Positions 30,353 through 39,020 of a DNA stretch of 64,000 nt are shown piece by piece. The number at the start of each line of letters is the position of its first letter. Position 1 is the first letter of the stretch. This DNA comes from an uncultured Collinsella sp. (GTDB lineage Bacteria > Actinomycetota > Coriobacteriia > Coriobacteriales > Coriobacteriaceae), in assembly GCA_934643145.1 (NCBI GenBank), contig CAKUBM010000007.1, forward strand, positions 27,393 through 91,392, read 5' to 3'. Both the position numbers and the translations under genes were made by a program. The notes under the pieces are model-generated. The model was not told the DNA's origin and made no database searches. It was given only the letters and a program-made list of their open reading frames with translations.

Positions 30353-31912
30353 ATGACTAACAAGATCGGTAAAAAGCGCAAGATCACATTCTGGACGCGC
30401 CTGGGCTTTGGTATGGGCGGTATGCTCAACTCCGGTGCCCTGAGCTTTACGCACAGCTACATGGTGCTGTTCCTGTCCACGGAGTGCGGCCTGTCCGCAG
30501 GCGAGGCGGCGCTGATCAGCTCGTTCGCCATTTACCTTAACGCCATCCTTTGCCCGCTGATGGGTTTCGTGGCCGATAACTTCTACGCCACCAAGGTCGG
30601 CCGCATCTTCGGTCGTCGCCGTTTCTGGATTCTGCTGGCTATCCCGATGATGATCGCCGAGCCGCTCATCTTCGTCGCCACGCCGTTTGGCTTCCCGTAC
30701 TACTTCGCGCTGTACCTGATCTACAACGTCGCGTACACGTTCTGCACCGCCAACCTGTCGCCGCTGACCATCGAGATGACCGACGACTTCAAGGAGCGTA
30801 CGTACCTCACCGGCTACAAGCACCTCTTTGGTAACGCCGCCGGCTTCCTGATGGCCGCACTCGTCGGCTTCGGCTTTGGTACCTTCGGCGAGACCAACCC
30901 GTTCAGCTACTTCATCATCGCCTCGATCAACGCTTCGGTCATGGCAATCTCGCTGCTCTGCGTGTACCTGTCCACCTGGGAGCACACCCCCGAGGAGGTC
31001 GCTCAGGAGAAGATCGAGAGCGTCGGCGAGGGCATCAAGAAGTTCTTCATCGACGTCGTTTCCACCTTCCGCAACAAGTCCTTCCGCAAGGTTCTGTACG
31101 CACAGGTCTCCACGAAGCTCGCTGCTGCCTGCTGGTCCGCCTGCCTGTCCTTCTTCATCGTTTACTGTCTGCAGATTCCTAAGTCCTACGAGTCCGTGAT
31201 GGAGATGCCCGGCAAGGTCGTCGCTATCGTCTGCACCGCTATCTGGGTTGCCCTCATGGCCAAGAAGGGCTTCCACAAGTCTTGGTACCTGGCCAACGTC
31301 GGTTGCGCTGCGTGCATCATCGCGTACAACTACTTCGCCTTTGGTCAGATCAACGGCACCTCCACGGTCGCCATCGCCATGATCGCCTACCCCATCATCT
31401 TCGCCATCTGGAAGTTCTTCTACGTTGGCTTCCAGTATCTGCCCGACGTCCTGCTCAACTACATCCCCGATGTCGATGAGCTCATCACCCTGCGTCGCCG
31501 CGAGGGCATCTACAGCTCCGCTCAGCAGCTCTGCCAGCAGATCGCCCAGGCTGTCGCCGTCAACGCATGGGCTATCGTCCTCGCTGCCTCCGGCTTCATT
31601 CAGACCGCCGGCAACAGCGACGCTGTGACCCAGCCCGCAACCGTGCCTCTGTACATCTGCGGCTACATGCTCATCGGCTGCGCCGGCTTCTTCCTGCTCG
31701 CAGCTGTCCTTGCCCGCGGCATCAAGATCGACAAGGAGCAGTGCGACATCCTCTGCGACGAGATCAAGCGCGTCAAGGAGGGCGGCAAGATGGCCGACGT
31801 CCAGCCCGAGGTCAAGGCGCTCTGCGAGGAGCTCTCCGGCTTCAAGTATGAGGACTGCTTCGCTCACAACAACGTTGGCTTCCAGGACGGCAGCGTGACG
31901 CCCGCCGAGTAG
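30353..31912 (+). CDS. GPH-family (glycoside-pentoside-hexuronide) cation symporter
   Basis: 519 aa, about 12 membrane segments, MFS fold. The family pattern is seen in FWTRLGFGMGGMLNSGALSF and the loop FGRRRFWILLAIP. The likely substrate is an oligogalacturonide or uronate disaccharide, because it precedes cytosolic pectin enzymes and carries the uronate operator. ATG 30353 follows GAGGGAG; an upstream in-frame ATG overlaps the third operator. The C-terminal tail (about 480-519) is soluble. Confidence 0.9.
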   Translation: MTNKIGKKRKITFWTRLGFGMGGMLNSGALSFTHSYMVLFLSTECGLSAGEAALISSFAIYLNAILCPLMGFVADNFYATKVGRIFGRRRFWILLAIPMMIAEPLIFVATPFGFPYYFALYLIYNVAYTFCTANLSPLTIEMTDDFKERTYLTGYKHLFGNAAGFLMAALVGFGFGTFGETNPFSYFIIASINASVMAISLLCVYLSTWEHTPEEVAQEKIESVGEGIKKFFIDVVSTFRNKSFRKVLYAQVSTKLAAACWSACLSFFIVYCLQIPKSYESVMEMPGKVVAIVCTAIWVALMAKKGFHKSWYLANVGCAACIIAYNYFAFGQINGTSTVAIAMIAYPIIFAIWKFFYVGFQYLPDVLLNYIPDVDELITLRRREGIYSSAQQLCQQIAQAVAVNAWAIVLAASGFIQTAGNSDAVTQPATVPLYICGYMLIGCAGFFLLAAVLARGIKIDKEQCDILCDEIKRVKEGGKMADVQPEVKALCEELSGFKYEDCFAHNNVGFQDGSVTPAE

Positions 31913-31935
31913 GGCTAGCCTATCGTCCAAACCAC

Positions 31936-31980
31936 AGGGCCGTGCCACCGGATATCCGCCGGCAGGTACGGCCCTTTTTT
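31936..31980 (+). terminator. Intrinsic terminator of the GPH symporter
   Basis: AGGGCCGTGCC pairs with GGCAGGTACGGCCCT (one bulge region), then TTTTTT. Confidence 0.88.
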
Positions 31981-32029
31981 GCAACAGCGTACAATTAACT
32001 CTTAGAGAATCTTTTTGAGGGAGAAATCC

Positions 32030-33625
32030 ATGGAGACGAACGTTATCTGGCGCAACGCCCGCGCGGCCGTGATCGAGCTCGACGACGGCGGCTACTTTAC
32101 CTGCGCCGATACGTGGGAGATCTTTGTCAACGACGAGCCCGCCGGCACCACGAACACGGTCGAGACCTATGTCGACGGCCTGGTTCCCGGCAAGCGCAAC
32201 TTGGTCCACTTTGTTTGCGGCGAGCGCGAGCTGAGCGTGGGCGTCACCACGCCGGCAGAGCCTTTTACCATTAACGTTCGCGACTGCGGCGCCAAGGGCG
32301 ATGCTAAGCACGACGACACCACCAACATCCAGGCCGCCATCATGGCCTGCCCCAAGGGTGGTCGCGTGCTGATTCCCGCCGGTAACTACCGCATCAAGTC
32401 GCTCTTCCTCAAGAGCCATATCAACATCGAGCTTGCCGAGGGCGCCGTGCTGCTGGCCCGCCACGACCGCGCGGCGCTTGCCTACATCCCCGGTACGGTC
32501 AAGGGCGACGAGGGCGCCGGTTACGCCGGTACCGACATGACCCCGCTGGGCCGTTGGGAGGGCGAGAGCTTTGCAACCTATTGCTCCACCTTTACCGGCC
32601 TGAGCGTGCACGACGTGTGCATCTATGGCCGCGGCGCAATTGACGGCCAGACCGATTTTGCCGAGGACAACTGGTGGAACAAGGACTTTAAGAACATCTT
32701 CCGTCCCGAGGAGGGCCGCGAGGTCGCCCGTCCGCGCATGATCTTCCTGTCCGAGTGCGAGAACGTGAGCCTGGCCGGCTTCACCGTCCGCAACAGCCCG
32801 GCGTGGAACATCCACCCCATTCTGTGCGAGCACGTCGATGCGCTCTGCCTGTCCATCGAGGGCCCCAAGAACTCCCACAACACCGACGGCTTCGACCCTG
32901 AGAGCTGCGGCTTTGTTCGCATCTTGGGCTGCCAGTTCTCGGTGGGCGACGATTGCATCGCCATCAAGAGCGGCAAGCTGGGCATTGAGCCCGAGCTTCG
33001 CCCCGCAACGCACGACGTACTGATCTCGCACTGCTACATGCACGATGGCCATGGCGCCGTGGTCCTGGGTTCCGAGGCCGCCGGCGGCATCAAGGACCTT
33101 ACCGTGAGCAAGTGCCTGTTCGAGCGCACGGATCGCGGCCTGCGCGTCAAGACCCGTCGCGGTCGCGGCAAGGACGCCGTCAACGAGGGCATCACCTTCG
33201 AGCACATTCGTATGGACAAGGTGCTCACGCCCTTCGTGGTCAACTCGTTCTACTTCTGCGACAAGGACGGCAAGACCGACTACGTCCAGAACCGCGAGGC
33301 GCTGCCCGTCGACGACCGCACGCCCGGCTTTGGCGCCACGACGTTTCGCGATATCGAGGCCACCAACTGCCATGCCGCCGCGGCCTATATCACGGGCCTG
33401 CCCGAGAGCAAGGTGACGCGTCTGACGTTCCAGGACGTCCACGTGACCTTCGCGGAGGATGCCAAGCCCTTTGTCCCGGCTATGGCCTGCGGCGTTGAGC
33501 CCATGGTGCGCCAGGGCATCATCGCGCAAAACGTCAAGGTGCTCGATCTGCAAAATGTGAGCATCGAGGGCCAGGACGGCGAGGAGTTGCAGCTCCAAAA
33601 CGTCGACAAGGTTGTGCGCGCGTAA
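32030..33625 (+). CDS. GH28 polygalacturonase, cytosolic
   Basis: Hydrolyses oligogalacturonides. 531 aa: N-terminal beta-rich domain (about 1-85), then a right-handed beta-helix from RDCGAKGDAKHDDT. Catalytic motifs of GH28: NTDGFDP, GDDCIAIKSGK, HGAVVLGSE and RVKTRRGRG (the RIK motif). No signal peptide, so it probably acts from chain ends on imported oligomers. ATG 32030 follows GAGGGAG. No uronate operator is seen between it and the preceding terminator. Confidence 0.92.
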   Translation: METNVIWRNARAAVIELDDGGYFTCADTWEIFVNDEPAGTTNTVETYVDGLVPGKRNLVHFVCGERELSVGVTTPAEPFTINVRDCGAKGDAKHDDTTNIQAAIMACPKGGRVLIPAGNYRIKSLFLKSHINIELAEGAVLLARHDRAALAYIPGTVKGDEGAGYAGTDMTPLGRWEGESFATYCSTFTGLSVHDVCIYGRGAIDGQTDFAEDNWWNKDFKNIFRPEEGREVARPRMIFLSECENVSLAGFTVRNSPAWNIHPILCEHVDALCLSIEGPKNSHNTDGFDPESCGFVRILGCQFSVGDDCIAIKSGKLGIEPELRPATHDVLISHCYMHDGHGAVVLGSEAAGGIKDLTVSKCLFERTDRGLRVKTRRGRGKDAVNEGITFEHIRMDKVLTPFVVNSFYFCDKDGKTDYVQNREALPVDDRTPGFGATTFRDIEATNCHAAAAYITGLPESKVTRLTFQDVHVTFAEDAKPFVPAMACGVEPMVRQGIIAQNVKVLDLQNVSIEGQDGEELQLQNVDKVVRA

Positions 33626-33663
33626 GCGTCTGCTCTTAAACAATCGAATCCGGCATGTTGTGA

Positions 33664-33699
33664 CGTGCGATGGACGGGGCCTTCCCGACCCATCGCACG
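33664..33699 (+). terminator. Hairpin between GH28 and the esterase fusion
   Basis: GTGCGATGG pairs with CCATCGCAC across about 15 bases; no strong T-run. It may trim or attenuate rather than terminate. Confidence 0.4.
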
Positions 33700-33759
33700 C
33701 GCTCTTTATATGCCGGAACTGCAGCGTAGACGGTCCGCGACGAAAGGGCGTAGCGACTG

Positions 33760-35922
33760 ATGATGATTGAAGAACAAGTTTTTGAAGTATCGACCGAGCG
33801 TGAGGGGGCATACCGCAGCATCTCCGATGCCTTGGCGGCAGCCGATCAGCTCTATCCGAATGCTGAACAACCGGTGAGGATTCATGTCGATCCGGGCGAG
33901 TATCGCGAGCGGGTCGAGATTCATCGACCGCATGTGACGTTGGTGGGCGAGACGGCTGACAGCGTGCGCATTGTGGGCGGCCTGGGTGCCAAGATGCCCT
34001 CGAGTGATGGCTCGGGTGTCGACGGCACGCTTGGCACGTTTAGGACCTATACCGTTTTGGTCGATGCCGACGACGTGCGGCTTGAGAACCTCACGATCGT
34101 CAACGATGCCGGCGACGGTCGCGAGGTGGGGCAGGCGATTGCCCTGTATGCCGACGGCGATCGTCTGGTGGTCGATGCCTGCTGCATTACGGGGCGCCAG
34201 GATACGCTGTTTTTGGGCCCACTGCCGCCGCGCGAAGTCAAACCGGGCGGGTTTATTGGCCCCAAACAGTTTGCGCCGCGCCGGGTGGGGCGCCAGTATT
34301 TCCGACGCTGTCGAATCGAGGGCGACGTCGACTTTATCTTTGGCGGCGCGCGTGCCTATTTTGAGGGGTGCGAGATCCGCTCGCTTAACCGAAATATGGA
34401 CGTGAACGGCTACGTGACGGCGGCATCGACGCCCGAGGGGGAGCCGCACGGTTTTGTGTTCCACGGCTGCTCGTTTACGGCCGCGCAAGATGTGGCGCCG
34501 GATTCGGTTTACCTGGGACGTCCTTGGCGCGAGTGGGCGCAGACCGTGTTGATCGATTGCTGGCTGGGACAGCACATCAAGCGCGAGGGCTGGTGGGATT
34601 GGAATAAGCCGGCGGCGCACGAGAGGGCATGCTACGCCGGCGCAATCCTGCATGGCCCGGAGGGCGATACTGCCGGCTGGGTGCCATGGGCCCGCGAGCT
34701 CGATGCTGCAGCCACTGCCCGGTATGCCCGCGAGCAGGTGCTCTCCGGTGCGGACGGCTGGGACCCCGAGGGCGGCTCGGGCGACAACGTGGAGACCGCT
34801 GGCCTTTCCGATAACGGTCGCACGGTGCATATCGACACCTATTACGAAGATGAACCGGCGTTTCGCGACCGTCTTAAGCGTGAAGGCCGCTCTGCCGCGT
34901 TTAAGGGCGCGACGCCCGGTGACTTTGAAGCATGGCAGATCGCGACGAGGGCTCGGCTGTTTGACCTGTTGGGCTTATCGCTTATGGATCGCGTGCCGAT
35001 TGAGGTACGCGAGCTCGATCGGGCGCAGATTGCCGGCGGTATCGTGCGCACCCATGCGATGCTGCAGGTGGAGCACAACGTTTGGATGCCGTTCTACCTA
35101 CTGGAGCCGCAGGCGCCCAAGCTCGATGCGCACGGCCGCAAGCGCTGCTATATCTGCCCGCATGGCCACCAGGGCGCCGGAGCCGCAAGTGTTGCGGGTG
35201 TGACGGGCGTGCCGGCGGTCGACGACGCCGTGCGTAAGTTCAACTACGACTACGGTCTGCGTCTGGCACGCATGGGCTATGTGACCGTCTGCCCCGACGC
35301 CCGCGGCTGGGGATACCGTCGCGACTGGAAGGGTCAGGGCGACGACGAGAACAGCTTCCTGCGCGGTACGTGTCTAAACCAGGCGCGCATGGCCGAGCCG
35401 CTGGGCCTTACCGTTGCGGGCCTCAACGCCTGGGACAACATGCGCCTGATCGATTACCTGGAGGCGCGCGGCGACATTGCCATGGACGACCTGGGCTGCT
35501 TTGGCTTTTCGGGCGGCGGATACATGACGCTGTACCTGGCGGCGCTCGACCCGCGCGTGCGCAAGGCGTTTGTCTCGGGCTATCTGTACGGCGTCGACGA
35601 TTCGCTGCTGCACCTCAACGGCAACTGCAGTTGCAACTATGTGCCGGGGCTGTGGCGCCTGCTCGATATGGGTGACATCGCCTCGCTTATCGCTCCGCGC
35701 CCGCTGTTGGTGCAGAGCTGCGAAGGCGATCATCTTAACGGTGCCCGTGGGCTTGCGAATGTTGATGAGCAGCTCGATATCGTTCGGGGCGCCTATGAAC
35801 TTGTGGGGCGTGCCGACGGCCTGTCGCACGAGGTTTGCCCGGGCGGGCACCATTTGGGCGTCGCGCACCTTGCCGAGGATATTGAGTGGCTTGACGAGCA
35901 CGCTGCCGGGGTTTGCTCGTAG
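33760..35922 (+). CDS. Pectin methylesterase (CE8) fused to an alpha/beta-hydrolase esterase
   Basis: 720 aa with two enzymes in one chain. Residues about 8-320 form a CE8 beta-helix with GRQDTLF, GDVDFIFGGA (catalytic Asp) and YLGRPWREWA. Residues about 365-715 form an alpha/beta-hydrolase of the acetylxylan-esterase/dienelactone-hydrolase type, with GFSGGGYMTLYL as nucleophile elbow, the acid probably in CEGDH, and His in GGHHLG. The predicted role is removal of methyl and acetyl esters from imported oligogalacturonides. No signal peptide. GAAAGGG lies about 14 bases before ATG 33760; ATG 33763 is equally possible. Acetylesterase specificity is inferred. Confidence 0.88.
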   Translation: MMIEEQVFEVSTEREGAYRSISDALAAADQLYPNAEQPVRIHVDPGEYRERVEIHRPHVTLVGETADSVRIVGGLGAKMPSSDGSGVDGTLGTFRTYTVLVDADDVRLENLTIVNDAGDGREVGQAIALYADGDRLVVDACCITGRQDTLFLGPLPPREVKPGGFIGPKQFAPRRVGRQYFRRCRIEGDVDFIFGGARAYFEGCEIRSLNRNMDVNGYVTAASTPEGEPHGFVFHGCSFTAAQDVAPDSVYLGRPWREWAQTVLIDCWLGQHIKREGWWDWNKPAAHERACYAGAILHGPEGDTAGWVPWARELDAAATARYAREQVLSGADGWDPEGGSGDNVETAGLSDNGRTVHIDTYYEDEPAFRDRLKREGRSAAFKGATPGDFEAWQIATRARLFDLLGLSLMDRVPIEVRELDRAQIAGGIVRTHAMLQVEHNVWMPFYLLEPQAPKLDAHGRKRCYICPHGHQGAGAASVAGVTGVPAVDDAVRKFNYDYGLRLARMGYVTVCPDARGWGYRRDWKGQGDDENSFLRGTCLNQARMAEPLGLTVAGLNAWDNMRLIDYLEARGDIAMDDLGCFGFSGGGYMTLYLAALDPRVRKAFVSGYLYGVDDSLLHLNGNCSCNYVPGLWRLLDMGDIASLIAPRPLLVQSCEGDHLNGARGLANVDEQLDIVRGAYELVGRADGLSHEVCPGGHHLGVAHLAEDIEWLDEHAAGVCS

Positions 35923-35999
35923 ACCATGGGCAATGCACGAGCAAACGGTAATGACTGATAAGACCAAAGACCGCCGCTTGGGCGGGGAGGAGTATAAAC

Positions 36000-36671
36000 A
36001 TGAAACCGACGAAGACCTTGAGCGAATCGACCATCTGCTGCTTTGGCGATTCGACCACATGGGGTGACAACGGATGCGGCGGGGGCGGCAACGACATCTC
36101 CTGGACCACGCATCTGGGTGCCCTGCTGGGCGGTGCGACCGTCGAGAACTTTGGCATCAAGGGCTCGCGCATCGCCATCAAGGCCGACCGTACCGATTCG
36201 TTTGTCGAGCGTCTGGACGGTATCGACGACGCAGCCGATGTCTATGTCGTCTTTGGCGGCGTCAACGACTTTAGCCGCAACGTGCCGCTCGGCGAGCTGG
36301 GCAGCACCGACGTGCATGAGTTCTATGGCGCGGTCGACTATCTGATCCGTACCATCACGGCACGCTCGCCCCAGGCAAAGCTCGTGTTTATGACGCCGTG
36401 CAAGACAAGTGGCAAGCACGAGAAGGATATTCCGGCGACCAATGAGCTCAACCATCTGGGCCTGACGCAGAGCGCGTACGTGCAGGCGATGCTCGAGGTC
36501 TGCGACCACTACTCGGTGCCGGTGATCGACCTGTACGCTCAGAGCGGCATCAGCCCGTTTTTGCCGGAGCATCGCGAGCTCTATATGCCCGACGGCCTGC
36601 ACTACAGCCCGGCTGGCTATGAGCGCCTGGCGCATCGCATTGCCGCGGGCTTAGCTGCCGTTTGCCGCTAA
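36000..36671 (+). CDS. SGNH/GDSL-family esterase
   Basis: 223 aa. Block I FGDSTTWG (nucleophile Ser), block III GGVNDF, and block V DGLHYSP (catalytic Asp/His) are intact. Between pectin esterase and GH105 genes, a deacetylase for rhamnogalacturonan or acetylated oligosaccharides is likely. No signal peptide. RBS GGGGAGGAG precedes ATG 36000. Same orientation as its neighbours, 77 bases after the fusion gene. Confidence 0.88.
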   Translation: MKPTKTLSESTICCFGDSTTWGDNGCGGGGNDISWTTHLGALLGGATVENFGIKGSRIAIKADRTDSFVERLDGIDDAADVYVVFGGVNDFSRNVPLGELGSTDVHEFYGAVDYLIRTITARSPQAKLVFMTPCKTSGKHEKDIPATNELNHLGLTQSAYVQAMLEVCDHYSVPVIDLYAQSGISPFLPEHRELYMPDGLHYSPAGYERLAHRIAAGLAAVCR

Positions 36672-36684
36672 AAGTCTGCCGTTC

Positions 36685-36753
36685 GCGGGGAATGTAGGGT
36701 TAACGTTCACCCTACATTCCCCGTTCGCGTTACACTAAGGTTAACGTTCACCC
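36685..36753 (+). promoter_or_regulatory. Two uronate operators before GH105, one inside a perfect hairpin
   Basis: TTAACGTTCACC occurs at 36700-36711 and 36741-36752. The first is centred in a 36-bp inverted repeat (GCGGGGAATGTAGGGT with its complement, 36685-36720), which could terminate the upstream transcript and hold the operator at its tip. Confidence 0.75.
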
Positions 36754-36778
36754 ATCATTAACGTCAGAGGGGACAGCA

Positions 36779-38017
36779 ATGGGTTGCAATCAGATTCTGG
36801 ACCGCTACATCGAGCAGTTGATCGAGACTTCCACGCCGCAGGCGCCGGCCTGGAACATCGAAAAGCTCCGTGCCGGCAAGGAGAACACCTGGAACTACAT
36901 CGATGGCTGCATGATCAAGGCGCTCATCGAGCTGTACGAGATCACGGGTGAGCAGCGCTACCTGACCTTCGCCGACGACTACATCGACTTCTTTGTCCAG
37001 GAAGACGGCACCATCAAGCATTACAACCCCGAGGAGTACAACCTCGACAACGTCAATGCCGGCAAGACCCTCTATAAGCTGTACGACCTGGTGGGCAAGC
37101 CCAAGTACCGTGCCGCCATGGACACCATCTACCGTCAGCTCGAGTCTCAGCCGCGCACCAAAGAGGGCGTCTTCTGGCACAAGGCCGTCTACCCCAACCA
37201 GATTTGGCTCGACGGCATGTACATGGCGCAGCCGTTCTACATGCAGTACGAGCTGAGCTTCCACAACCGCCGTGCCTGCTCGGACAGCTTCCATATGTTC
37301 CAAGTCGTGCACGACCTGATGCGCAACCCGCTCAACGGCCTGTACTATCACGCCTACGACGCAAGCCGCAAGCAGTTCTGGTGCGATCCGGTCACCGGCC
37401 TTTCGGCCAACTTCTGGCTGCGTGCCGAGGGTTGGTTTGCCATGGCACTTATCGATACCTGGGAGCTCATGCCGCCTTCGATGTCGGCCGAGAAGGACGA
37501 GATCCGCAAGATGTTCCACGACCTGATCGACGCCATGCTGCCGTATCAGGACGAGAAGACCGGCATGTGGCACCAGGTCATCAACCTGCCCAACATCGCC
37601 CCCAACTACCTGGAGGAGAGCGGCAGCGCAATCTTTGCCAACGCCATCATGAAGGGCGTGCGCCTGGGCGTGCTGGGCGAGCGCTACTACCAGCATGGCC
37701 GCCGCGCCTTCGACGGCATCTGCGAGACCTGCCTGTCCGAGCATGATGGGCAGCTGGCACTCGACAACATCTGCCTGGTCGCGGGCCTGGGCAACACCGC
37801 ACACCGCGAGGGAACGTTTGGCTACTACATGAGCGAGCCCATCGTCAAAAACGATGCGAAGGGCGTGGCGCCGCTGGTGCTGGCCTATATCGAGACCATG
37901 CACCACGACAAGCTGGCCGGCAAGCGCGACCCGCTGGCCCCCTCGGGCGTGTGCTCCATCGAGGATCCGTTTGGCGGATACACCCCGGGCATCAACGCTT
38001 GCAAGGGATGTGAATAG
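36779..38017 (+). CDS. GH105 unsaturated galacturonyl/rhamnogalacturonyl hydrolase
   Basis: Removes the unsaturated uronate left by pectate or rhamnogalacturonan lyases. 412 aa with an (alpha/alpha)6 barrel; NVNAGKTLYKLYD with Asp90, WLDGMYMAQPF with the catalytic Asp145, and WLRAEGWFAMAL match the YteR/YesR family. No signal peptide. RBS GAGGGGAC precedes ATG 36779. Supplies the substrate for the RpiB-type isomerase and KduD further along. Confidence 0.92.
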   Translation: MGCNQILDRYIEQLIETSTPQAPAWNIEKLRAGKENTWNYIDGCMIKALIELYEITGEQRYLTFADDYIDFFVQEDGTIKHYNPEEYNLDNVNAGKTLYKLYDLVGKPKYRAAMDTIYRQLESQPRTKEGVFWHKAVYPNQIWLDGMYMAQPFYMQYELSFHNRRACSDSFHMFQVVHDLMRNPLNGLYYHAYDASRKQFWCDPVTGLSANFWLRAEGWFAMALIDTWELMPPSMSAEKDEIRKMFHDLIDAMLPYQDEKTGMWHQVINLPNIAPNYLEESGSAIFANAIMKGVRLGVLGERYYQHGRRAFDGICETCLSEHDGQLALDNICLVAGLGNTAHREGTFGYYMSEPIVKNDAKGVAPLVLAYIETMHHDKLAGKRDPLAPSGVCSIEDPFGGYTPGINACKGCE

Positions 38018-38018
38018 C

Positions 38019-38924
38019 GTGGGGGCTATTACTCCGGGCGTGCGCCTGCACGACCTTCCGCATGGAACGGTCGAGGAGCGCATTTGCATGGCGGGCGAGC
38101 TCGGCTTTTCGTGCATCCAGCTGCCGAGCAAGGTGCTCTATAAGTCGATGGGTATCAACCGTTTGGGCCTTACGCGCGAGCTTGCCGACCACTTGCGCGC
38201 GGTGCTCGACGAGGCGGGCGTTTCGGTCGCCGTGTTCGGCTGCTATAAAAACCTGGCGACGCCCGACCGCCAACAGCTCATGGATAACTATGCCGAGTAC
38301 GAGGCATGCCTGAACTTTGCCAAGATGCTCGGCGGCTGCCCGGTGGGCACCGAGACCGGTCGCCCTAATGTGCAGAACGTCGTGGCGGACGACCGAATGA
38401 CCGACGAGGCGCTCGATGCGTTTGTGGAGGGTCTCAAGTATGTCTGTGGTCGTGCCGAGGCAATGGACGGCCAAATCTTGATCGAGCCTGGCTGGAATGA
38501 GACGGTCAACACGCCCCAGCGTTGCCGCGAGGTGCTCGAGCGTGTGCCGAGCTCGGCGCTCGGTGTAATTTACGACCCGGTGTCGCTGCTACATCCCAGC
38601 GTTGTCGGCGAAGCGCAGGAGATCACGTCGGACATGCTTTACCTGTGCGGCAGCAAGATTCGTGTACTGCACGCTAAGGATTTTGAGGTCGTGGATAACG
38701 AGGACGAGGCTGGCTGGTGCGATGGCACGGGCTCGCGTTTGGTGTGCCATGGCGTGGGCGAGACGGGCCGTTACGACTTTGAGCCCGTCGTTGCCTGGGC
38801 CGCTGCCGCCTGTCCGGGCATTCCGTGTGTGGTCGAGAACAGCGTGCCGGCGACAGCAGCTGGTTGTCTGACGACGCTCGAGCGCATGTCTGCCCGTTGC
38901 GAAGGCACGCATCGGGAGATGTAG
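38019..38924 (+). CDS. Sugar phosphate isomerase/epimerase-like TIM barrel protein
   Basis: 301 aa of the AP-endonuclease-2/xylose-isomerase-like fold. Metal-ligand type segments: ILIEPGWNET, GVIYDPVSLLHP, RVLHAKDFE and CVVENS. I chose GTG 38019, 10 bases after AAGGGA; GTG 38010 overlaps the GH105 stop. Substrate unknown; tight coupling to GH105 points to an uncommon sugar acid released from pectin. The frame stays open far upstream, but that is the shadow of GH105. Confidence 0.82.
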   Translation: MGAITPGVRLHDLPHGTVEERICMAGELGFSCIQLPSKVLYKSMGINRLGLTRELADHLRAVLDEAGVSVAVFGCYKNLATPDRQQLMDNYAEYEACLNFAKMLGGCPVGTETGRPNVQNVVADDRMTDEALDAFVEGLKYVCGRAEAMDGQILIEPGWNETVNTPQRCREVLERVPSSALGVIYDPVSLLHPSVVGEAQEITSDMLYLCGSKIRVLHAKDFEVVDNEDEAGWCDGTGSRLVCHGVGETGRYDFEPVVAWAAAACPGIPCVVENSVPATAAGCLTTLERMSARCEGTHREM

Positions 38925-39020
38925 CGTGGCCGCCGGTCGCTGCGGGCGGCCGGCTTGCCGGTACTGGGCAGCATCTGGAACTGCCCGCTATTGTGTTGAT
39001 GCGAATCAGAGGGGAATCGC

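Noticed and set aside
30230-33811. 1193-codon minus-strand frame across the GPH symporter and GH28 genes
   Set aside because: It spans two real plus-strand genes, an operator cluster and a terminator; no family similarity is seen.
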